From the NCBI RefSeq assembly GCF_002574545.1, contig NZ_NUGT01000009.1, positions 195,798 through 259,797 on the forward strand: a stretch of 64,000 nucleotides of DNA, in the 5' to 3' direction. Positions 55,601-64,000 of the stretch are shown piece after piece. A program made the position numbers and the translations under genes. Positions within the stretch are counted from its first letter, which is position 1. The number at the start of each line of letters is the position of its first letter. The notes under the pieces were generated by a model. That model saw nothing but the letters and a program-made list of their open reading frames with translations, was not told the DNA's origin and searched no databases. Origin of the DNA: Bacillus sp. AFS055030. Its GTDB lineage: Bacteria; Bacillota; Bacilli; Bacillales; Bacillaceae_G.

Positions 55601-56866
55601 CCCTTCTAAAACAACCTTTTTGAAGCGATCATAATTATTCCAAACACTAGAGGAAGTTGCAGCAGGTAACCATGCTAACATTTTCTCATGTAATTCATTC
55701 CACTTTGTATCTTCAACTTCTTTATTTATTTTATTAACTACCAATGATTCAAAAGTAGTTTTATCAATTCTTTCAATTAAATTTGCAAAAATAGTTTCAA
55801 GGTTTGAAGATAAATGTATTTTTTCACTGGCTTCGTATCGTCCAACATATCTACTAATATTAGATGTTCTTTCTACACGGGTTAAATAGCTTTTCAGGTC
55901 AGACTGAATGAATCCGACAAATACAATAGTATCCTCACTATCTTGTACAGCTTCATAAATTTGTTGTAAAGCCGAGTCTCCTGCTCTTGTAGGATATGTC
56001 GAAGCATATTCGATATATCTTCCAAACTCGTCAAATAAAACTAAAACTTTTCCGAATGCTCCTCTTTCACCGCAAAGTGTTTGAGAAATTTTCAATAAAA
56101 CATCCCCAGCTGAAACTCCTTCATCCCATCTAATATGAGTTCCATTAACATGTTCATAGACATTATTAATAACTTCAAACACTTTCGGTTCATATAAAAT
56201 ATTTTGAATTAAATACTGTTGTAAATCTTGTGGAACTTTACCTAATTCTTTTCCTGCGACACGAATATATACTTCTTTAAAACTTGAAAATGTATTTGTT
56301 ACGAAACTTCTTGCTATTTCATATTGCTTAGTAAGTGATTTTAAAAAGCTTGCATCAACTTCATACATATCTAAGAATTTTTGAGTAGCATTTAGAATCT
56401 CATAGTTTAGATTAAAATCCTTCATACCATTAAGGACTAAAACAACATTTGGTTTAGAAACTTTTTCGGTAATTTCTTGTCCGATACTGGAATCTACAAT
56501 TTTTAGATTTCTTAAAATTGCATCTTTATTTTTACTTTTACTACTAAATAAAGTAGCAAGTGTCACCGCTAAATGTGATTTACCTGTACCATACGGTGCA
56601 ATTGTCATAATAAAGTTTGAACCTTGATTATTATTAGACAGTTTATCGGCAATTACATTTGCAAAAGATGCAGTATCAACTAAACGGTGGGATTTATACG
56701 AAACGTCTTCTTCTCCAACGCCGAAGTATTGCGGTCCATGAAAAACAAAACTTTTTGAAACTTCGCCTTGTTTTTCTAATTGATAAAACCAATCTATTTG
56801 AACAGCACCATTAAAATACAATTCACTCTTAAAACGAATAATATCTTTTATATTTGTACCACTCAT
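52613..56866 (-). CDS. Very large P-loop ATPase, paralogue of SspC
   Basis: 1417 residues from ATG 56866 (GAGAGG 6 bases upstream). Walker A APYGTGKS near 88-95, Walker B VLVLFDEFGRYIEY near 273-286. The N-terminal ATPase part aligns by motif with the 48145 protein. The C-terminal third (about 1040-1380) is strongly charged and helical, suggesting long coiled coils. It could power DNA scanning, or assemble the nuclease complex. Next to its own DUF4007-like gene (56892), so it repeats the B-C arrangement of the modification unit. Exact role unknown. Confidence 0.65.
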   Translation of the reverse strand: MSGTNIKDIIRFKSELYFNGAVQIDWFYQLEKQGEVSKSFVFHGPQYFGVGEEDVSYKSHRLVDTASFANVIADKLSNNNQGSNFIMTIAPYGTGKSHLAVTLATLFSSKSKNKDAILRNLKIVDSSIGQEITEKVSKPNVVLVLNGMKDFNLNYEILNATQKFLDMYEVDASFLKSLTKQYEIARSFVTNTFSSFKEVYIRVAGKELGKVPQDLQQYLIQNILYEPKVFEVINNVYEHVNGTHIRWDEGVSAGDVLLKISQTLCGERGAFGKVLVLFDEFGRYIEYASTYPTRAGDSALQQIYEAVQDSEDTIVFVGFIQSDLKSYLTRVERTSNISRYVGRYEASEKIHLSSNLETIFANLIERIDKTTFESLVVNKINKEVEDTKWNELHEKMLAWLPAATSSSVWNNYDRFKKVVLEGIFPLHPLTTWMLSNLSAWLQQRSSLTFLKEQIDKFSEEKIHEFGDLPTIPSISIIQSSFFKELLSAEEDGRQQSEYCSLYNQILIKYGDKLNQKLQDVLAANLILRIGRFKTISREDVIYALSIASNLTEKDIKESIHSLENDFGVLSFDDVANVYDFVADATGVNDFKRLITRKKAKIGLQLDHLLEGIVTKLLDFTDIEPAFSKHRMIATNEWMFTQSVAHLNDINNQYILNMKKEWDLATGPKDVKGKIVWIYLPENTSQESIDNLIQLYRKHQLHNSPILLFLLDDKEKLLNDAIYDYQVSQTFNEDEKIKYARFIPEFNQKVETLVIDRFNSLAKDRLKISEDGTVNIQKRLLNFTNEVFESLYDKVVSFPFTGFKKTQGKAKQNLSKIARIVLGGCNYQVIQAETTEVKNRIEEVLYEGKLGSWGVVNTNYQLISPRNPKLQVIFNEIDNQLQNGQLKIEKLFLTYQKPPYGINDYSLSLILAVYFVQRKLETRVQLKGTRLRLEEWANQIFKDKEVNIKDLLETEIVVVNPDQSVGRYLKLIGAVERNTDVNECVSLNKEFEQLKLEEDIPEEVEDKVTYMQFLLEEGMKYYYKTLKQIGSLKEDMSTVKKEIDMKKVFDVINRSQLISGYIEDSTKYVYNQEQVEIAKGLVKNGHEFVQKEFSSWLIKLKCQNLGQLSRFESWVKIIITELNKHNYLKEARALKDKLNKITDDLKVIQQLENMNDVVKEYVRSNNPSAKSGFEELKEMEKKGKELIDFILNHKVERSYLESYLESLQTHVDKIKAMLSHLETELMNFYDAVFDLKDIKDCESILKSAKWLLTKDLKVEDVEAIESTANELQNFMNEIEKLKAYNNSRTLLGQEIEGLEKNWIDIESDIDFSIIINNFKEEQEKQLNELTKKWSDRYLTSISEVLSWDANKCIRRLKEIEYFPEYLDNFTIIQAEKLQQDIQVRLNDIKVDAVYEMFNALDEEQQKICMEKISQLMKV

Positions 56867-56891
56867 TATCAACCTCTCCTCTCAATGGTTA

Positions 56892-57710
56892 CTAGATTAA
56901 CAAAGAGTATAATTTTGAATATAACTCTCTTGATGTACATTGTTTTATTATTGTCATTGGGCTCAATTGCCTATTTAGAACGATAATTCTTTCATCATAT
57001 AACACTTCTAATGCAGATGTTATTTCACGTTCACTCCATAAATAGGCAGTTCCCCATTTTAATTTACTTATGATATCTTCAAAAGTGATTTCAGTATTTT
57101 TTTCTAAAATCTCCTCCCAAAGAGATAACAAATGATATGCATAGACATACTTATAATCATTCAACACCTTTAAAGGGGTAAATTGATATGAATCATCATT
57201 ATTTGTTAACAGCTTCAAAGCTGAAAAACTAGTTGGATTTATATAACTGCTTCTAAACGGAGTTAAGTTCATTTCTGAATCAAAATTTTTATTAATTCCT
57301 TTAGAAAAAACTTCCTTATTAATACTAGTCCCATAGTTTGGAAGAAAATGATTAAATATATAATTCCATAATAACGCAGGAGAATTAATTGAAACTAAGT
57401 TAACATGACAAATTAATTGTGTTAACTCTTCTACTATATATGGATCTTCATTTAAGATGGTTTCGCCTAAGGCTGTAATTTGCAATTTAAATTTACTTTC
57501 TTCCCTCTTCACAGAAATAAGCTTCATTGCTTCTGAATAAAGAATATGAGGAACAACTTTTCCTGAACTTTTCCCTGTTGGAATTGATGTTAAAGTTGAA
57601 ATCTCTTCTTTTGAAAGAAAATCATTATTAGTAAAAGCAAGTTGCACGAGTTGTGCAACTGCCTCTCTTTCTGGTGCAAACGTATTATGAAAACTTAATG
57701 GATAACTCAT
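56892..57710 (-). CDS. Second DUF4007-like (SspB-related) protein
   Basis: 272 residues. Sequence is distant from, but collinear with, the 51578 protein: SFHNTFAPERE against QHQSFYLRDK; ALGETILNEDPYIVEELTQL against KLGELVLKHDRLLLVQD; TFEDIISKLKWGTAYLWSEREI against SIDEIISKKFLWGRVFNLSRGEI. The ATG overlaps the stop of the 57707 gene by 4 bases. Probably the partner or DNA-binding adaptor of the 52613 ATPase. The DUF4007 assignment rests on my by-eye comparison. Confidence 0.6.
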   Translation of the reverse strand: MSYPLSFHNTFAPEREAVAQLVQLAFTNNDFLSKEEISTLTSIPTGKSSGKVVPHILYSEAMKLISVKREESKFKLQITALGETILNEDPYIVEELTQLICHVNLVSINSPALLWNYIFNHFLPNYGTSINKEVFSKGINKNFDSEMNLTPFRSSYINPTSFSALKLLTNNDDSYQFTPLKVLNDYKYVYAYHLLSLWEEILEKNTEITFEDIISKLKWGTAYLWSEREITSALEVLYDERIIVLNRQLSPMTIIKQCTSRELYSKLYSLLI

Positions 57711-60700
57711 TTATTAATCCTCTCAGCAAATGAAGATACCTTCACTATTCTAGGTGGTTGTTTTTCAAGGCCACCATTGGCTTTTCGTGATGCCCCATGT
57801 ACAATACATTCGCCTTTTCCTAGTTTTGTTAATTTTTTAGCCCATTCTTTTCTCCTAGCAGTATCTGTATCTAAATAACTTGCAACTTGGTTTACTTCTT
57901 CAGGTGGAGGCAAGAAATAAATTTTTTGTGGTGCCATTTGCAAGCGTTGAATCTCATCTTTATTCAAAACACCTTGTAAAAATTGTGTTGCGTACCAACC
58001 AGACCAACCAAACTTACGACCTTCAGTTAATATTTTTGCACTTGGTGAATTTTCGCCATGATCTAAGTTTTGAGCTTCATCTATAATTGATGCAAAAGGT
58101 TTATTTTTATCACCGTGAGATAATTTATAGTTCCATAAATCCCATAAAATGAACTCAGTTAAAATAATTTGCACTTCTCGAGTGAAACCTGTCAACTGAA
58201 TAATATAAACTTCCGCTTCTTTTTCAAAATGTTTATCCCAGTTATACTCCGCAGAAACATCAAAAGGGTCTCTATCAATTAATGGTTCAATTTTAGATAA
58301 AGTAGTTTTTGCGTAACTAGTCCCATCATTTTCTAATTCATTTCTTAAATATTGTAAGTTCATATTGTCTTTGTATTTTCTTAAACCGTTTAGAGTTGCA
58401 CGGTAAATAACATTCGCTTGTTGAGGACCTAAATTATATACTGAACTAAATACACTTTTTATCCTTTCAGCAATATCTACATCACTCTCATCATCAAATT
58501 CGTCTTCATCCAACTCTTTTAGATTTCTCTTAAATGGGTTAATTGGAAATCCTTTTTTTAACACTAGAGTCTGATTAATTTTATCTCCCAAACTCTCTTT
58601 AAATTCATCTTCTAACTTACTTTTCTTAAAACCGTCCGTATAATCAAATACAATACTGTGAACTCCTTGATTATATAGTTCGTAAAGTAAACATTGAATG
58701 AAATATGTTTTACCCACACCAGATGTCCCCGAAATAAGTATATGTCTATTTTCAAGATCCGGATGTCCATATTCCCAATACACTTCTTGGTTACGATTGT
58801 CGTTACCTATTAATAAGCGTACATTTTTTAATTTTGTGCCATTTGTAGTTGATGGTTCATCATCACTTGCTTCTGCAACTTTGCTTATAGGTGTAGTTTC
58901 TTGCTCAGGTTCAGTGTAAGTCAAAGGAGCACTAGGTAATTTATCAGGTTGAACTTTTGAAGTGTCATATCCTGAATCTTTTACAGGTTGATCTTTGGAA
59001 TCTTTAGGTAAATTCATTGGATCGCTTAAAACTTTTTGATCTCTTGGAATTAGTTCTAGATCTTTTTGAACCACTTTTTTGATAGGTTCTTGTTTATCAT
59101 CATTTTTTACATCTTCAACTGTAATTGTAACTGGTTTATCTTGCTCTCTAATTTTGATTGGTTCAATAATTTCTTCTTTCAATAAATCTAAAGTCTTTTC
59201 ATATAACTCTTTATCATTAATGAATAAATTCATTTCAGAATTAACATCTTCAAATTTCACGTTTTCTTTTAAATCATTAGGTAATAATGCCCTTTGTATA
59301 AAGAGTTGTCCATACGATTGATGTTGACATATTACATTATAATCACCGATGGTAAATTCATTTAGAGGAAGATCTTCCGTATTATAATCTAACCAATAAG
59401 TTAGTAATTTTGATTTCCAATTAATCTTAAATTGCCCCTCTAAGATTTTTAATAATGTGTCGTTATATCGTTTCAATTGTTCTACAGATTTCTTATTAAC
59501 TAATTGCGAATATGTTAATATTCTATACAACTGAGCAAACCAATAACGTCTATTGTATTCTGTAGAATCTGGATTTAACACCTTTTGTAAATGGTTTAAT
59601 GTATTTGTTAGTTGCTCTATACCTTTTTCTACATGTAAAGAATTTTCTTTTGCGACTTTACACTCAATCAATGTAATATCAATCTCTAATTGCTTTTCAT
59701 GCTCTAAACAAGATTCATCAAGCTCAATTAACATAAAATCCGGTCTATTACCAACTCCATAGAACCAATGGGAGTAACAATCCATCGGAATAAGATTCTT
59801 GATTAGTAGCCCTTCAGTAATTTCTTGCATGTTTAAAGAGAAGTATGAAAGTAAATAAGCTAAATAACTATGAACTTCATAATCCTTTGGATTTAGGGCT
59901 TTCAATAAACGAATTCCATCTAACCGTTCAGTAATATCTAAACTATATTTTGTAGCATGAGTAATTTGTTCACTTGACCAAGATGGAAAAATCGAGCGCA
60001 ACCGTTCCTTTAAACGTGCCTCAATATCAACTCTAATTTCTGGAGAAGAAGAAATTGTCATATTAAGTTCACCGAAATCCCCTTCACCCGTAGAAAAACT
60101 AATTATATTTTCTTTCTTAATTAAGTGCTTATCTAAAGAATGATCTAAACAAACAACCCATTTACTTTTCGAGTGCACTATATCCAAAATCACATCAAAC
60201 TTATTAGAAAAAATCAATTTTTTCTCAGCACGATAAGAGCGTTTAATACTATCAGGGTGTAATAACCAATATAATAATTGAGTATGCTCAAAAGATGCTT
60301 TAAATTGTGGTTGGGAAACTGTTAAATTTCTTGTATTTCCTTCCTCAATAGAAGGCATAGGATGAAATACCATAGGAAATCTAGTTTCGGATGGTGTAAT
60401 TTCAGTTCCTGTAATTCCTTGAAACTCAATTTTTTCATATTCCATCACATCTGAAATAAACGAAATATCATTATTTAGTAATATTGAGTTAAAGCTTTCG
60501 GAATCATTTAAGTTTATTTCCTTGTAATAAGTCTCGATATGAATATTAGATTCTTCTGTAAAGAAGTTATCTAACCAGAAATTCAAATAATTTCTTCCTT
60601 CTCCTGTATGGTTTTGCATTACTATCTGAATTCTTAATCTAACAGGTCGATTTAGTCCATCGAATTGCCTATTAATAAATCCATGAATACCAGCGACGAC

Positions 60701-63013
60701 TGCTTGTAAACTCTTAAAGTTAATAAATGCAACAGATAATGAATCTGCTCTTGCCGGGAATGTGTTCACATACTCTGTAGATTTATCTACTAATAGTTTA
60801 GAAAGTGAAGTCTCAGCTACCATCTCTTTTGTATTAAATTCTTCGTCAAATATTACCCCTGAATCTAATAAAGATACATTCTCTAGTACGTCGTCACCTT
60901 GCCCTGTTCCATACATTCCAAAAAATCCATACACTTCACGACAACTTTCTAATCGATCCCCTTTTACGTTTAATAAGTCAATTCCCGATTTAATTGTCGA
61001 CTGAGTTTGTATTTGACTTAACAAAAAGATAACATCCTTGTATTTTTTATTATTACAGCAAATTTGTTGTAACGCCTCTCTAAAACCACTTCGGTAAAAA
61101 GTTTGTTGATCGATAATTTTTTCTAACATCGCAGGATGAAATGGTAAAACAATTCCGCCAGTAGGTAGATTATCTAAAATATCTTTACATTCAAATAAAA
61201 CAAATAGGTATGAATATAAAGGTAAATATTTTCTTTCTAATTCATTAAAACTATTTATATTTTTGTATATATCGCCAGTAATACGTGTATATTTTTGGAT
61301 GAAATTTAAAGCCTTTCCTTCTTGTAAAATTGTTCTAAAAAAGCCCTCAGTAAGGATTTGATTTCGAAATTCATTATACTCATTGAATAAAGAAAACAAT
61401 TTAACTTTTAAATTACTACTACTATCTAATGTAGGAGGAAGAATTTTATTCAAATCATTACTCTCGTATTGAACCTCTTGAAGTAATATATTGAACGTAT
61501 CTTCTTCAGAACTATTTAATAAATTAATTGCTTGTTTACTGTAAAATATAGGTAAGTGCTTACTACAATCGTTATAAAGTGCTGTAAACGCTTCAAGCCA
61601 GTTATCGAAAGGATTAATTATCCATTTAACTTCTTGTTTTCTTTTTTCACCTTTAATTTGTAAATTAAAAGTAATCGTTGTTAATTTATCCGAGGAAGAT
61701 GCTGCTCTTAAATTGGATCTAGTTGTTTCATAATTAGACTCACAAAATGGATCATTTCCTTCTGAATACTTAATTGAAATTTGATCCGAACATTCTAATT
61801 GTAAAAAGGATAGTATATTAGCAGTAAAGCAACTAATTTTACGCCAATTTTCATAAATTGATTGATCATCATTTGCATTACAATTTGCTAGTTTCCCATC
61901 TAATAACTTAACTTCTATTTCTATTGGCTTCCCTACTTCAAGCTCATGAATAATTTCACTATTCGCAAGAGTTTTTAATATCATTTGACAGAACGCATAT
62001 AAAGGAAATCCATAAACTTTTTCTGCCGTTTCTTTTTTGGGCCCACTTGCTGTTTTAAAATTAACAATTTTATTAATAACGGAAAAATCAAAATCAAATA
62101 ATTGCTCTCTTTTTGCATCTACATTTTTACCAGAAAAATATTCAGCGAGAATCTGATAAAAAATTTCTTCTGAACCAAACTTATCCTTAATTTTTACAAC
62201 ATCTTCAATGTTCTCTTCTTTTTCTATAAATTCTTTATATTTTTTCTCTAATTTTTTTAAACTAGAGCTTTTAAAACTACTTCCGAAACTAGTTCTTTTA
62301 CTAAATATTTGTGCTTTATCAAATAAATCAAACTTTTTTTTCTTTCTTAAATTTGCCCAATCTTTGTTCTCTAGAGAATAAACATTAGGTAATCCCCAAT
62401 CTTTTCGTAGACGTCCTAAAAGATATAAGATTAATTCATCGACATCCGTAAATTCTCGTGTATTTACATCTTCAATAATGTAACTTAATTTAAGCAAATC
62501 CTTAGGAACTAATCTGAATAAATTTGAAAACAAATGCTCTAAAGAGTTAGTAATATCTGTGTCTTCAATGTCAATACTATCTTTAAACCAAAGTGAATAT
62601 TTTGTTCCAATGTTTATAGAGACTGTGTTTGGATTTATGACATAAAAGTCTGCTAATCCTCCTCTATCTTTAACATTCTCTGTTCCCATAAGGAAAACAA
62701 TACCTTTTTGTTCAGCAATAGAATTTCTCCATTTTGTCATTTCAGACTTCGAATCGATAAAACCTTCATTTTGTAAATAAGTTATTGCATCTTCTTCATA
62801 GTACTTTTCTTTAAATTGGAAAAAAGTTTCTGAAGCAAGTTTAGCATTAAAGTTTAAACCATTTTTACTTGCATATTGTGAAAAGTATCTACATACTTCT
62901 AAATAAATTTGAGGATGGCTAAAATGATCCAAACGAAACAAATAACTATCTGAATTACTAGTTTCAATTTGTTTTGCAATCGCTTTAACGATTTCTTCAA
63001 CAAAATATTTCAT
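57707..63013 (-). CDS. Giant HerA/FtsK-type ATPase with PD-(D/E)XK-like motif (DptH-like)
   Basis: 1768 residues. A long N-terminal region without a recognised fold (1 to about 1050) is followed by a nuclease-like segment with RPDFMLIEL (near 1091), ITLIECKVAKE (near 1115) and a downstream GIEQL, the D ... ExK pattern of PD-(D/E)XK nucleases. A low-complexity charged linker follows (about 1265-1390). The C-terminus is a HerA/FtsK-like motor: Walker A SGTSGVGKT near 1429, Walker B FASIIDEAQN near 1643, and RKFGWSGWYATQ. Size and C-terminal motor match DptH, the phosphorothioation-dependent restriction protein. Likely the effector that cuts unmodified DNA. The family link is strong; the nuclease motif is inference. 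Confidence 0.7.
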   Translation of the reverse strand: MKYFVEEIVKAIAKQIETSNSDSYLFRLDHFSHPQIYLEVCRYFSQYASKNGLNFNAKLASETFFQFKEKYYEEDAITYLQNEGFIDSKSEMTKWRNSIAEQKGIVFLMGTENVKDRGGLADFYVINPNTVSINIGTKYSLWFKDSIDIEDTDITNSLEHLFSNLFRLVPKDLLKLSYIIEDVNTREFTDVDELILYLLGRLRKDWGLPNVYSLENKDWANLRKKKKFDLFDKAQIFSKRTSFGSSFKSSSLKKLEKKYKEFIEKEENIEDVVKIKDKFGSEEIFYQILAEYFSGKNVDAKREQLFDFDFSVINKIVNFKTASGPKKETAEKVYGFPLYAFCQMILKTLANSEIIHELEVGKPIEIEVKLLDGKLANCNANDDQSIYENWRKISCFTANILSFLQLECSDQISIKYSEGNDPFCESNYETTRSNLRAASSSDKLTTITFNLQIKGEKRKQEVKWIINPFDNWLEAFTALYNDCSKHLPIFYSKQAINLLNSSEEDTFNILLQEVQYESNDLNKILPPTLDSSSNLKVKLFSLFNEYNEFRNQILTEGFFRTILQEGKALNFIQKYTRITGDIYKNINSFNELERKYLPLYSYLFVLFECKDILDNLPTGGIVLPFHPAMLEKIIDQQTFYRSGFREALQQICCNNKKYKDVIFLLSQIQTQSTIKSGIDLLNVKGDRLESCREVYGFFGMYGTGQGDDVLENVSLLDSGVIFDEEFNTKEMVAETSLSKLLVDKSTEYVNTFPARADSLSVAFINFKSLQAVVAGIHGFINRQFDGLNRPVRLRIQIVMQNHTGEGRNYLNFWLDNFFTEESNIHIETYYKEINLNDSESFNSILLNNDISFISDVMEYEKIEFQGITGTEITPSETRFPMVFHPMPSIEEGNTRNLTVSQPQFKASFEHTQLLYWLLHPDSIKRSYRAEKKLIFSNKFDVILDIVHSKSKWVVCLDHSLDKHLIKKENIISFSTGEGDFGELNMTISSSPEIRVDIEARLKERLRSIFPSWSSEQITHATKYSLDITERLDGIRLLKALNPKDYEVHSYLAYLLSYFSLNMQEITEGLLIKNLIPMDCYSHWFYGVGNRPDFMLIELDESCLEHEKQLEIDITLIECKVAKENSLHVEKGIEQLTNTLNHLQKVLNPDSTEYNRRYWFAQLYRILTYSQLVNKKSVEQLKRYNDTLLKILEGQFKINWKSKLLTYWLDYNTEDLPLNEFTIGDYNVICQHQSYGQLFIQRALLPNDLKENVKFEDVNSEMNLFINDKELYEKTLDLLKEEIIEPIKIREQDKPVTITVEDVKNDDKQEPIKKVVQKDLELIPRDQKVLSDPMNLPKDSKDQPVKDSGYDTSKVQPDKLPSAPLTYTEPEQETTPISKVAEASDDEPSTTNGTKLKNVRLLIGNDNRNQEVYWEYGHPDLENRHILISGTSGVGKTYFIQCLLYELYNQGVHSIVFDYTDGFKKSKLEDEFKESLGDKINQTLVLKKGFPINPFKRNLKELDEDEFDDESDVDIAERIKSVFSSVYNLGPQQANVIYRATLNGLRKYKDNMNLQYLRNELENDGTSYAKTTLSKIEPLIDRDPFDVSAEYNWDKHFEKEAEVYIIQLTGFTREVQIILTEFILWDLWNYKLSHGDKNKPFASIIDEAQNLDHGENSPSAKILTEGRKFGWSGWYATQFLQGVLNKDEIQRLQMAPQKIYFLPPPEEVNQVASYLDTDTARRKEWAKKLTKLGKGECIVHGASRKANGGLEKQPPRIVKVSSFAERINK

Positions 63014-63017
63014 TTCT

Positions 63018-64000
63018 CTACTCCTTAAATGGGTTCTCTACTATTGAAGTGGCATCAGATAAATCACGTAAAAAGCCACAACTTTTTAAGCTATTTTGAA
63101 AAATCTGCTGATTTATGTCAAAAGACGAATAATCAATATCAACTTGAGATTCAAAATGTTTTTTTGCTTCACTAGGACCTACAATAATATTAAAATGACC
63201 GTATAACTTTTCTAAAAAAGTCGAGAGCAACATCCGTTCACCTGCTGGAACAATACTTAATACAAATGTTTTAATTAACTCCTCATTAAATGCTAATCGC
63301 ATATGACTTCCTGTTGGAGGAATAATCAATCCGATGTCTTTTCCTAGCTTTCTAATTAATAATGTTGAATTATCAGATGCATCTTCTAGTAATTTAGATA
63401 TATCGCCATCTTTTTTAAGTTTTCCTTCATAGCTTTCTGAATCTGCAAAATGTACCGCAGTAAAGATTTCTTCCTCAATTTTACTGTAAGATTGTACAGC
63501 CATCTTTCTGACTAACGAAGTGGAATCACCTGTTAAATCAACCAGCCATTCTAAATTGGTCTCTTTATTTTGGAATCGTTGAGATTGAAGGCAAAATAAC
63601 TGTAATACCTGAACAACAATCATCGTAGATAATAAGTTTATTTTTTCTACTGGTTCAATCTCAGCTTGTAATAAATTTTTAAGCTCAATAGCAGATTTTT
63701 TTCCTCTTTCAATGAATGTTGCTGGAATCCATTTAACACTAAGTGCAACATGATTTAATCCATTAACTTGATTATTATCCTCATCACTAAAATAAGAAGA
63801 TTCTTCTTCCCATGAGCTTTGTAAGAATTGAGCAATTGACTCAATTTGAGGAACTGAACATACCAATTCCTTTAATAGTTGCTCAATTTCTGATTTTAAT
63901 TTCTCATCTTCTTGTAAAGCCTGTGCTAAATGAAGAAAATACAGCTCTCCGCCCCTTGCCATAAACATATGTTGAGTAAATCCAAACTCACTATCGCATT
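63018..64000 (-). CDS. Unknown protein of the restriction unit (partial, runs off right edge)
   Basis: At least 327 residues. The frame stays open to base 64000 (reading CDSEFGFTQH before MFMARGGELYFLHLAQAL), so the methionine at 63968 is probably internal and the real start lies outside the window. Mostly helical, with FIERGKKSAIELKN and a C-terminal winged-helix-like region (LSTFLEKLYGHFNIIVGP). The stop is 4 bases before the start of the DptH-like gene, so co-translation is likely. No family recognised; by position it could be a DptG/SspF-type subunit. Confidence 0.6.
   Translation of the reverse strand, partial: CDSEFGFTQHMFMARGGELYFLHLAQALQEDEKLKSEIEQLLKELVCSVPQIESIAQFLQSSWEEESSYFSDEDNNQVNGLNHVALSVKWIPATFIERGKKSAIELKNLLQAEIEPVEKINLLSTMIVVQVLQLFCLQSQRFQNKETNLEWLVDLTGDSTSLVRKMAVQSYSKIEEEIFTAVHFADSESYEGKLKKDGDISKLLEDASDNSTLLIRKLGKDIGLIIPPTGSHMRLAFNEELIKTFVLSIVPAGERMLLSTFLEKLYGHFNIIVGPSEAKKHFESQVDIDYSSFDINQQIFQNSLKSCGFLRDLSDATSIVENPFKE

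Noticed and set aside
47286-64000. BREX, DISARM or Zorya system
   Set aside because: No PglX/PglZ, no methyltransferase, no DUF1998/helicase pair and no ZorA/B-type proteins; the DUF4007 and PP-loop genes fit Ssp/Dnd instead.

Overview
The window is from a low-GC Gram-positive spore-former in the Bacillaceae. The evidence is A/T-rich coding sequence with strong GGAGG-type ribosome sites, a gerA/gerB/gerC-type spore germination operon, a YjgC/YrhE-type formate dehydrogenase, a YocH-like LysM-3D wall protein, a DUF2187 protein, and many short-stem T-tailed terminators. I cannot fix the species. No rRNA, tRNA or CRISPR array was seen.

Layout. 1-9 kb: the 5' part of a formate dehydrogenase gene running off the left edge, a nitronate monooxygenase-like gene, an L,D-transpeptidase, a LysM-3D protein, small membrane and VWA/HTH genes, and a diguanylate cyclase. 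9-15 kb: a germinant receptor operon with a sigma-G-like promoter, then a two-gene ABC exporter. 16.5-27.6 kb: a LacI-controlled catabolic operon with two intact ADP-ribosylglycohydrolase-fold enzymes plus a truncated third, a lipoprotein-dependent sugar ABC importer, a ribokinase-like kinase, and a DUF4387/DUF1446 pair. It reads leftwards from one sigma-A promoter with two perfect palindromic operators. 27.8-31.2 kb: small conserved genes, a PPP-type phosphatase and a 44-codon gene. 31.5-36.4 kb: an ascorbate/galactitol-class PTS operon with a SIS-domain protein, divergent from its PRD/PTS-domain regulator. 37-42 kb: a WYL regulator and a GlnQ-H-M-P-like amino-acid ABC operon. 42-47 kb: small membrane proteins and lipoproteins, and a TnpB-only IS605/IS1341-type element that has split a small host gene. 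The two halves of that gene can be rejoined by eye.

47.3-64 kb (right edge, incomplete) is the most interesting part: a defence island of large minus-strand genes in two transcription units. The left unit has a DUF4007/SspB-like protein, a P-loop ATPase (SspC-like) and a DndC/SspD-like PP-loop sulfurtransferase, which is the signature of SspBCD DNA phosphorothioation. The right unit has a partial unknown protein, a 1768-residue protein with a PD-(D/E)XK-like motif and a C-terminal HerA/FtsK ATPase (DptH-like), and a second DUF4007-like protein followed by a second, larger P-loop ATPase. The modification unit and the putative restriction unit therefore appear to be built on paralogous B-C pairs. 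They are separated by a perfect 15-bp hairpin terminator and a separate promoter. sspA (cysteine desulfurase) is not in the window.
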